A DNA stretch of 64,000 bases from Bretschneidera sinensis (lineage: Eukaryota > Streptophyta > Magnoliopsida > Brassicales > Akaniaceae), in the NCBI GenBank assembly GCA_023935145.1, contig CM043699.1, forward strand, positions 63,158,138-63,222,137, read 5' to 3'. The translations under genes and the position numbers were made by a program. The notes below the pieces were generated by a model. It was not told where the DNA came from. It saw only the letters and a program-made list of their open reading frames with translations, and did no database searches. Position 1 is the first letter of the stretch, and every line of letters starts with the position of its first letter. Positions 55,522 through 64,000 of the stretch are shown piece by piece.

Positions 55522-57818
55522 CCCTGTCCTATAATTGATTAGGGCGTTAGCCGTGGCTAAGAATGGTCGCCCTAGAATTACCAGTATTTGAATCCCTACA
55601 TTCTAGACCGGCTCTGTGTCAATCATAATAAAATCCACTGGAAAATAGAATTTATCCACTTTTATCAAGACGTCCTCAACTATTCCCCGTGGTCTTTTCA
55701 CTGACCTGTCAGCCAATTGAAGCATCGTGGATGTGGGCTACAATTCTCCTAACCCCAACTGCTAAGTAGGGTAGAAGATTCACACTCGCCCCTAGATCCA
55801 AAAGAGCCTTCTCAATATGGCTGACTCCTATCGTGCAAGAGATGGTAGGACACCCCGGGTCCTTATACTTGATGGGGAGCTTGCACTGAAGGATTGAACT
55901 GACCTGCTCGGTCAAAAATGCCTTCTTTGGGACATTCATCCTCCTCTTGATAATGACAAAGTCCTTTAAAAACTTGGCATATGATGGCACTTGATGGATG
56001 ACATCCAAAAATGGGATATTGATTTGGACTTGTTTGAATACCTCCAAAATTTCCTCATATTTCCCTTTTTTCTTGGGCTCCTATAGTCAGTCGGGGTAAG
56101 GCACTCTGGTACAAACGATCTAGGAGGGTCTTTTTCAGTAGGTGTGGCTGTAGATGGCTCAGCATCTCTCTTTTTCTTGTTGTCACTCCCTTGCCCTTGC
56201 TGCATAGTAGGGCTCTCTTCCACTCGGTTGTCCACTTGTCTCCCAGACCTTAGTGTGACAATCAACTGTACTTGTTCCTCCCCGTGCGTAGGAGTTGATG
56301 AACTCCCAACCATAAATTGTCCTTTCGGGTTGGGCACGGGCTGACTGGGGAACTTCCTATTCTCTCTCTCACCCAAGTGACTTGCAATTTGCCCTATTTG
56401 ACTCTCCAGCTTAGCAATTGCTTGGGTGTTTACCATTGTTGCACTCCTTACGTCGCTCATGGATTGGCTATTCATTTTCATGTATTCCTTTATGGTGTCC
56501 TCTAGTGACTGTGAAACTAGCGCTGGTGTTTGAGTGGGAGCTTGGTAAGTAGGTAATGGTGCTGGATGGGCAGAACGACCATGACCAGGGATTTGTTGTG
56601 CAAATCTGGGAGGATATTGATTTTTAGCATTATGAGGGGCTCCTCCCTGATTCATTGGTTGGTTCTGCCTCCATGAAAAATTTGGGTGGTTCCACCACCC
56701 TAGATTGTACATCTCAGAGTACGATCCATTTGACTGCCTTCGATAGTCATTGAAAGCATTTACTTGTTCCATAGGATACTCGACACAAGCTGGCATTGAT
56801 GGGCAGTTCTGTGCTAGATGCATAGGACTAGCACAGTTGGAACAACTTTCAACATTGAATGTATTGGCAGCATTGATGGATTGGCTCACAGTGAGAGTGT
56901 CAATCTTCTTAGTGAGGGAATCTAACTTTATCCTCAAATCAGCGTCCTCCCTGACCTCATAGATGCCTCCCCTCTTAGGAGCACGAATGGACTTATCTCG
57001 ACAGCTTGAAAAATCCCACTGCTGCGAGTTGTCGGACAACTTGTCCAACGCCATATATGCTTCATCTCCCGTCAGACTCAAAAATGCCCCCCATTCATAG
57101 ACTCGATCATGCTACGGTTGGGTTGAGTCAACCCTTGGTAGAAGAACTAAACGAGTCTCCACTTCTCATATCCATGTGGAGGGCATCTGATCAGTAGCTC
57201 TTTGAAGTGCTCCCAACCCTCAGAAAAATTTTCATCCTCATCCTGAGTGAAAGAGCTAATCTCCTTTCGGCACTCATTCACTTTAGACATTGGGAAAAAC
57301 TTATGATAAAATTTGCTAAGCAGGTTTTCCCAAGATGTAATAGACCCGGGCGTGTTGGAATCCAACAATGCCCTAGCTCTATCGTGAAGAGAAAAAGGGA
57401 AGAGTCGAAGATGGACTGACTCCTCAGAGAAATTCTGGAATTTAAATGTGGCACAAATTTCTTTGAACTTCTTCACATGACTATAAGAATTTTCAAGATC
57501 CAAGCCATGGAATGAGGGTAAGAGTTGGATGATATGGGGTTTCAAATCAAAATGGGTGGCATTGGTAGGTGGCAACACTATGCAAGAAGATGAATTGGTC
57601 GCAACGGGTGCGAACAAATCCCTAAGGGATGTAGTGGAATCCATGTTCCAAGCTCTAGGTTGCTCTACATGTTCAGGGTGATTTGCATTCCTAAGATTTT
57701 CACCCATTTCAACTGGTGCTCTCTTCTGCCTCCTAAGAGTTCTTTCTAAGTCGGGATCTAAATGTGTCAAATCTAGATTCAAGGATCTCCGACCAAGCAT
57801 TAACCGCACAAAAAGCAC
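55522..57818 (-). pseudogene. Gag-protease relic of element B
   Basis: Starts near the Met at 57818, about 110 bp inside the primer site. The gag capsid region (PSFHGLDLENSYSHVKKFKEIC, FPFSLHDRARALL, SWENLLSKFYHKFF) is followed by a stop at 57147-57149 and a frame change. Then come a coiled-coil-like stretch (DADLRIKLDSLTKKIDTL), a CCHC zinc knuckle (CSNCASPMHLAQNC) near 56830, and Pro/Gln-rich sequence. A frameshift occurs at about 56050. The protease has its active site as LDLGASVNLLPY, near 55780, a further frameshift at about 55750, and a stop near 55600. Gag of C and B share order and zinc-knuckle type but differ strongly in sequence. Confidence 0.85.
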
Positions 57819-57928
57819 TAAAATAACCTACCAGAAGAAATTTGCAAATTTTTTTTTTTATTATTAAAAAAATTGATAACTAACTAGTAAAATTAATTCA
57901 GACAAAAAAATTTCACAAACAAAACAAT

Positions 57929-57946
57929 TCCCCGACAACGGCGCCA
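57929..57946 (-). other. Primer binding site (tRNA-Asp) of element B
   Basis: Reverse complement of TCCCCGACAACGGCGCCA, six bases inside the LTR that starts at 57952. One base differs from the canonical Athila site. Confidence 0.88.
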
Positions 57947-57951
57947 AAACT

Positions 57952-59213
57952 TGTTGTGAGTTTTAAATTACTCGCAAGCACATGAGTCATTTGCAATATA
58001 GCGTTGTGCAAGTGCGAGGTCGAATCCACAGGGAATTGCGTTGTGAAAATATAATTTAATCTAAACTAACTTTATCTTAACCTTGTTCCGAATTTTGAAT
58101 GATATTTTGGAAAACAAATTAAAACTAAACTAAATTGATTTTAAAAACTAATAATAAAAACACTAAGGTTTCCAAATCCACCCCACGAAAGTTTAAGCAC
58201 ATATGACCTAAAAACATAGCCTATCAAAACATTCCATGAATCAAACTTACGACAAAAAAACAAAGAATATCCCAATTAAACCAAAAGCATCCAATGTATC
58301 CGCTCTCAACAAATCACAAAGGAAATCCAATTTATTCGAAAATAATTCAATGTATCCATCAGATTAAACACAAGGAATATCCAACAGAACAATTTAAACT
58401 CAATCAATCACAAGATTAACTCAAATAATTGATAGAGCATTTATACTAAAAAATTTCAGATTTGTACAAGTAAATCTGAACTACAATGCCAAATAACGGT
58501 AGGGCTTCATCTTCAACCTTAGCTGAAGATTCTAGCCACTCATAATTATGAAACTACAATTCATAATAAAAGTGCTAAACATTAAACTAAAACAACTAAA
58601 TAAAAAGAAATAAATAACTTTACATGGGAGAAATTCCACTCGCTGATGGGCGGCGATTCCCCACGTGGTAGCAAAGCCTTCGGGATCCACCAGAATGCTA
58701 GCAGACGTCCACTGGTTAACACCAAAGTGGTCCAGGAATTGTACACTGAATGATGAGGCCAGATGGTGTTTATATAGGGTGAGTCTCAAAGCACTGTAGG
58801 TTTCAGATTCGATGTCGGATACTGGCCCGAGTTCGCTCGATCGCAGAATGGTGCGATCGATCGCATGTGCGCTCGATCGCATGTCTTGTGCGCATGATCG
58901 CATGTGCGCTCGATCGCATGTCTGTTATGATCGATTGCAGACGCACTGAACTACAAATATTTCGATGTGGGATGTTGACCTTGCGCTCGTTCGTAGGCAA
59001 GTACGCTCGATCACATATCTCATATGATCGATCGCACTATGCATCCTCTTTGCTCTTGAAGCTTGATATCTCCAGAAATGCTTCATTTTCTCCACAAACC
59101 TATAAAAATACACAAAACACAAGAAAGACATAAAATAAAGTGAAATAATACAAATTAAGGACCTAACAAATGTAAATTAAATGGCTTAAATATGCAATAT
59201 TTAAGACTCATCA
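57952..59213 (-). repeat. LTR shared by B (as 5' LTR) and B2 (as 3' LTR)
   Basis: 1262 bp, colinear with 49664-50924. Minus-strand TATA region at 58770-58778. GATCGA-type repeats at 58828-59038 include the perfect 14-bp palindrome TGCGATCGATCGCA at 58852-58865. The number and order of the repeats differ from the other LTR. Confidence 0.9.
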
Positions 59214-60990
59214 AATACCCCAAAACTTATATTTTGCTAGTCCCTTAGCAAAACAAAATAAAAACTAGATGAAAAACAAAGAACATAAAGATAAGTTCAT
59301 CACTCATGTTATCCAAGAAATTTAAGGAGCACACACCACCATGATATTCATTCATGAGCAAGCTTAAAAAAATAAGCTCATCTTCGCAATGAATAGAAAC
59401 GTTAAAATCTAATTACTTACAAAAGGCAGGTTAAGGCATCACAAGTCTGACACTGTGTATAGTGAATTAGCATATAAAAATGAAGCTTCCAAATAACTCC
59501 AATGTGTAAGGTCTCCATGTCTCAAGATTCACCAAATTTCCCATCAGAATGAACGAAAATGGCATAGTTTTTATTTTCTTCTTCTTTTTTTTAATTTTAT
59601 TTTATATATATATATATGAGGCTCTGCTATGTTTAATTCCCTTAAGCTTTCTAATTGACCCATGTAGCGAGTGTTGAGTCAATGACTCCCAAACCAGATG
59701 GTTTTAGGGCATTAGGTATAAAGACACCCCTAAGGACTTACTAACTCGAGTCAAAAAGGCTACGAAACTAAATTGACCTTAATGCTACCAAACAAAATTT
59801 TTACCTTTTGACGTGAACACTCACTGCTTACTGAGGCAAGAGGTCCAGTTACTCAGCGAAAAATTTTGCAATGATCATTATGAATAAAATTCCCACCTTT
59901 TGACGTGAACACTCATGCTTACTGAGGCAAGAGGTCCAGTTACTCAGTGGAAAGTTTATTGATGATGATCATTAGTATTATTATTATTATATATATTTTT
60001 ACACTTTTCTATGCCTAAGTGTTTATCCAACAAGTCATCCAGTTTCAGTTAAGACAAGGAAACGTACACATTAAAATCACATGTCATACCTCACACAATT
60101 TGTGCTAATGTGCTCGTGTTAGATAAGATCAAACATGTGAATTCTCAAATGCCTAAAGTAAGTAACTAAATTTTAAAACTTTATCACCAGATCATGTGTT
60201 CAAAATTTTAAGCTCAGCTATGACATCACATCACAGAAAATGTTAAGATCGACCAAAATTTCAAAATAACATGAGCATGCATTTATCTTTACGACGAAAA
60301 GACAACAAATTAGGAAAAAGTGTGTGATGTGTCTCTCATACCCCCAAACTTAAATTACACATTGACCCCATTGTGTGAATAATATGGAAAGAGCTGACCT
60401 GGGATATGGAGAACTATCTGGACTAGTATGGCTCGTAGCATACCCCCAAACTTGAACTAAAGTACGCATTGTGCCTAAAAAATAAATACTGGAAAACAAA
60501 AAATACTGGAAACAAACATTAATCATAAAAATTAAAAAATATATAAAAAAGATAAGCTGTGGGGTGCCTCCCATGAGCGCTAAGTTTAAAGTCTTCAGCC
60601 AGACTCCCCTTAGTAGACGACACTCAATCAGAGTAACTAGGATCCTCCAATAATATCGTCTTTATGTCCGGACTCCTCAACTCCAAGAATGGTTTTAGCC
60701 TTTGTCCATTTACCTTAAAAGTGTTACCATTCTTGGGATCCTCAATCTCGATGGCCCCATGAGGAAAAACTGACCGAATAATAAATGGGCCTGTCCAACG
60801 AGATTTGAGCTTGCCTGGAAAAAGATGCAAGCGTGAATTGTAAAGAAGAACTTTTTAACCCGGCTCAAAAGCTCGTCTCAAAATGTTTTGGTCATGAGTC
60901 TTCTTAATTTGTGCTTTGTATGATCGGGCACACTCATATGCATCATTCCGTAGCTCTTCTAATTCATTGAGTTGGAGCTTCCGTTGTGAG
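59214..60990 (-). pseudogene. B2 fragment: 3' region and integrase C-terminus
   Basis: Colinear with 50925-52700 of B. The integrase C-terminal part occupies about 60625-60990 ([45 protein letters not shown]) with a stop near 60857. The post-pol block is at 60557-60605. A stem-loop at 60357-60376 has arms ACACATTG and CATTGTGT and loop ACCC. It ends abruptly at TGTGAG (60990), where I2 additional-ORF sequence begins. Confidence 0.88.
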
Positions 60991-62533
60991 CCCAATCCTC
61001 TGCCTAATACTTAGATACTTTTGCATTGCACTAAGCCAGTTGGTGCCTAATTCGCTTCGGCTAATCTTGGCATTCATCGCCGTGTGCCAGGAAGTTGGAG
61101 GGGTGATGAATATCAATGTGTTCAAGGCCCATTTTTAACTAGCCCGGCTTGGTCATTCGGAATGGGTTATTGTCAGCTCAAGGCGGGGGAAGAGTGTACT
61201 GAAGAAGAAGCCTTCCTCCATAAAGAGGTGGAAGAGAGGCTTTTTCTTTGTTCGGAGCGCTGGGTGCTTCGACATCCCTCTCAATTAGAGTCTGGAGCGT
61301 GTCGGTAAATGTAAAAAGCCAGACCTCTTACCCCGTGAGCAGGAGACTTTGAGGGCTATGCTGGCCGCACCCCTGGATATCAAGGTGCTCGGAGATAACA
61401 AAAAACTCTATAGACGCAGCCTGTGTCCTCCCAGCCTTCCCCCGCACCTCGAGCATGGTAGCCGTTGGTTTACTAATTCATAGAAACTTTATCTTTTTTT
61501 TTATTCAAGTCTTTATTACTTCGCCTTTTGTGTAGACATGGAGATGGCAGCGATGGCTAGGTGTCTGGCTCGTGAAAAGAAGAGGGTCACGGAAGCCAGC
61601 GGATCTGGGCAGAACAAAAAGGCCAAAGTCCCATCCGCAGCTCCAATTCCAGCGGATAATTCCCTAAGGCCCCTGGCTCCTGAAGAATGGGTGGACCCAG
61701 TCACGCCCATTCCTCCTTCGGGGGCGTCCTTGCCCTAGGAAGGGTCTGGGATGGCCGCCCTCTTTACTCTACGGTGGGCTTTGAGGATGGATGACTCCGT
61801 GTTCGCCCACCCGAAGGTTGCTCGTGAGCATTTGGTGCTAGGGATCCCTCATCGCGATATGGTGGATGCTTCATCGAAGCCCATCGAGTCGCTCTGCTCG
61901 GCCGCGGAGGTCACTTTGTCTTAGGTAACGCTTGTTTCGCCCTCTGGTTAGCCCACATATTTCGACTTTTTCTGATGAGGCTGTTATTTTTAGGCTGGGG
62001 TTCTCACTGGGGTGCTTTCTCTACGTACCGTGGATATGGCGGATCGTCTGGCCAAGACTCAACACAAATTAGAAGAATCCCAGAACTTAGCCCATAACTT
62101 GTCTCTTTGCCTTGAGACGACAGAGAGAGACAGGGCAGAGGCAATCTTTGAAAGGGATCATTGGTGTCGAACTGAGGATGTTCTAAGGGAGGAGTTGGAA
62201 GAGGTACGTCGTCGGTCCATGGAGAATGAGGCATCCTTGACAAATAAGGAGGCAATCCAGTACTTTGAAGGTTTTAATGAAGCCAAGAGAAGGGCTGTAC
62301 TCCTTTTCCTAGAGGTAGACTTATCAGGTCTTGACTTGGCGATCGATTCAGAGGGTCCGATGCTGCTTCTTCAGGAGGGAGTGCAAAGGAGACTGCTAGT
62401 GCTGGTGCTTAGGAGGGTCCAGAGAGTGAGACCCAGCCAGCCCCAGAGGGTGAAACCGAGGGAGGTAGGAGATGGCGAGGACGAAGTAGGGAGTGATGGC
62501 AATGCCCATGAGGCTCCTGCCTCTCTAGAATAG
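60991..62533 (+). pseudogene. Second, partial copy of the I2 additional ORF
   Basis: Colinear with 48150-49663 and beyond. It begins inside the gypsy-type transposon domain and includes the intron-like GT...AG before MEMAAMAR (61538). It has a stop at 61736 where the other copy reads on, the second intron at about 61924-61993, and the complete coiled-coil last exon (LAKTQHKLEESQNLAHN onward) ending EAPASLE at 62533. This gives the real C-terminus that is cut off in the other copy. It lies convergent to pol, whose stop is about 110 bp away. Identity to the other copy is high, roughly 95 percent by eye. Confidence 0.8.
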
Positions 62534-62646
62534 GCTTGTTTTTATATCTGGGGTCAATAGCGCCCTACTTTTGTATTCCCTCTTTAACTTAAGAAAATTT
62601 ATAGAGTTCAAATTTTCAACTTTATTAAATTTTTGTTTTTACATTT
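62534..62646. other. Intergenic gap between convergent additional ORF and pol of I2
   Basis: AT-rich, 110 bp. Possible poly(A) signals for the plus-strand transcript (TTAAGAAAATTTATAG) are seen, but no other feature. Confidence 0.4.
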
Positions 62647-64000
62647 TACTGGTAAAATTTTAGGAGATTCTCCGCATTCCAAGTGCAGGGGATAGGATTG
62701 TTATCCATATCCTCGAGCTCGTAGGTGCCAACCCAACAAACTCTTCGGATCTGGTAAGGACCCTCCCAGTTTGAGACTAGTTTCACCATATGGCGAAGAC
62801 GGGACACTTCACTTTTTTGGAGGACGAGGTCATGCAGCTTGAAGTCTTTGGGCCAGACCCAGGAATTATAGTACCGAACAGCCTTCTACTGATAAGCAGC
62901 TAGGTGGATTTGGGCCTTATCTCGGGCTTCGTCGACCAAATCTGCATTCATCTTTAATCCCTCTTCATTGATACTTGGTTCGAAGCATTGTACTCGTATC
63001 GATGGGACCTCGATTTCAAAGGGGATGATGGCCACTGCTTCGTATGTCATGAAGAAAGGAGTTTCTCCTGTTGGCATTCGTACTATAGTCTGATAGGCCC
63101 AAAGGATATTGGAGAGCTGGTCAGCCCACTTTTTATCCGCCTCATCAAGTCTTCTTCTGATTCCTTGGAGAAACGTCCTGTTGGTCACTTCAGCCTGGCT
63201 ATTGGCCTGTGGATACCCAACGAACGAGAACCTATGCTCGATATGGAAGTCATCACGAAATATCTTGAACCGAGAACCATCAAACTGTTTTCTATTGTCA
63301 GTGATCAATACCCGAGGGATCCCGAACCGACATACTATTGATTTCCAGACAAAATTTTGAGTTTTGAAATCCATGATGCTGGCCAGTGGCTCTGCTTCGA
63401 CCCACTTAGTGAAGTAATCAATGGCCACGATGAAGTGCTTCTTCTGCCCAGTAGCCGTTGGGAATGGGCCAAGGATGTCCATCCACCACATGGTGAAAGG
63501 GAGGAGACTGGTGATGGAGACAAGAGGGTTAGCAGGGCGGTGCGATATCGGAGACCATCACTGGCAGTTCTCACATTTCTTGACCAAGTCTGCTGCATCA
63601 TCCTTCATTGTGGGCTAGTAGTACACTTGGCAGAGAACCTTGAAAGCTAAGGCCCGAGCTCCCAGGTGATTCTCGCATATTCCTTCGTGGACCTCTCGGA
63701 AGGCATAGTCGGCCTCCTTTGGCCTGAGGCATCGTAAGAAAGGCATGATCAGAGCCCTTTTTTTATAATTGCCCCTCCATGAATGTGTAACGAGAGGCAC
63801 GGGAAATTAACTTCTTGGCTTGATCCTTCTGCTCAGGTACCGTGCTGTCTTTTAGATAACGAAGGATTGGATCAATCCATGTAGGTCCTTCTTCTGCTGG
63901 CAGGATTGGAGCTTCATCTATACTTGGTGCGGAGAGAGTTTCCTGGTAGATAGCTCGGTTGGTCATCAGGTGTTGGGAGAAGGCCAAGTTGGCCAGGGCA
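62647..64000 (-). pseudogene. Tat/Retand-like pol end (RNase H-integrase linker and integrase) of I2
   Basis: From the window edge: AKFGQHLMTNR-like linker (63950-64000) and QAKKLISRASRYTFMEGQL. The zinc finger (HEGICENHLGARALAFK and CENCQ) is at about 63560-63700. The integrase core has MDILGPFPTATGQ, LITDNRKQFD and SQAEVTNRTFLQG, so D, D and E are all present. LWAYQTIVRMPTGETPF and the C-terminal RYYNSWV, WEGPYQI, TYELEDMD and TWNAENLLKFYQ segments end near 62647. Stops at 63615-63617 (Trp), about 63553 (Arg) and 62886-62888 (Gln) break it. These sequences are typical of the Tat lineage and quite unlike the Athila integrases in this window. Confidence 0.9.

Larger units (their letters stand above)
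49664..60990 (-). mobile_element. Athila-like element B with a tandem partial copy B2
   Basis: Plus-strand order: LTR 49664-50924, interior 50925-57951, LTR 57952-59213, then a partial interior 59214-60990. Both LTRs start TGTTGTGAG and end CTCATCA, and differ at a few percent of positions by eye. The right-hand LTR is the 5' LTR of B and also the 3' LTR of B2, whose 3' region and integrase end follow it. The left end is an exact insertion junction in the additional ORF of I2. The right end at 60990 is a truncation inside integrase. B has no third ORF between integrase and LTR. Confidence 0.9.
43195..64000 (-). mobile_element. Tat/Retand-like Ty3/gypsy element I2 with antisense additional ORF
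   Basis: 3' LTR at 43195-43915, 3' region at 43916-45120, hairpin array at 45125-47275, and additional ORF on the plus strand (47706-49663). An Athila-like tandem insertion B occupies 49664-60990. A second overlapping copy of the additional ORF follows at 60991-62533, then pol on the minus strand from 62647 to the window edge. An additional ORF in opposite orientation to pol, and a repeat-rich 3' region, are known in the Tat lineage (for example Grande-type elements). The two parts may come from one element or from two related copies. Confidence 0.8.

Overview
This window is plant nuclear DNA made almost entirely of old, nested LTR retrotransposons. No host gene, rRNA, tRNA or CRISPR array could be supported. 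The plant assignment rests on the families present: Ty3/gypsy Athila-like and Tat/Retand-like elements primed by tRNA-Asp, chromodomain-bearing Ty3/gypsy chromoviruses, and a Ty1/copia element with an initiator-Met-tRNA primer site. The species cannot be told from the sequence.

Layout, left to right. 1-7125: 3' part of an Athila-like element (A, +) with pol, a third ORF downstream of pol and a long 3' region. 7126-8019: chromovirus LTR debris (K, -). 8020-26455: remnant of a Tat-like element (I1, -), split by a copia element (8950-25710, +, perfect 5-bp target duplication GTGAC). The copia element carries an Athila-like element D (16703-23192, +), which holds another Athila-like element C (10099-16702, -). 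26462-30749: chromovirus E (+). 30753-41715: chromovirus F (+), interrupted by Athila-like element G (34365-40661, -). 41716-43194: chromovirus LTR flanked by two half-interiors (J, -). 43195-64000: Tat-like element I2 (-) with its 3' LTR, a 2.15-kb array of paired hairpins, an additional ORF on the opposite strand to pol with its own TATA box and introns, and the pol end at the right edge. I2 is interrupted at 49664-60990 by a tandem Athila-like element (B, -) of LTR-interior-LTR-partial-interior form.

All protein-coding genes are retrotransposon relics. Most stop codons fit C-to-T or G-to-A change at Gln, Trp or Arg codons, as expected of long-methylated, silenced copies. Element C is the best preserved reading frame (gag-protease with one stop) but lacks RT, RNase H and integrase. 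Element D, its immediate neighbour, has RT to integrase but no gag.

The most interesting signals are not protein-coding. (1) The hairpin array of the Tat element sits just upstream of the promoter of its antisense additional ORF. (2) LTRs of five unrelated or distantly related families here carry GC-rich, often palindromic repeats immediately upstream of the TATA box, and similar modules occur inside elements A and G ahead of the third ORF. (3) Diverged Athila-like elements share a compact 3' module: a conserved block after the last ORF, a short stem-loop and a duplicated polypurine tract.
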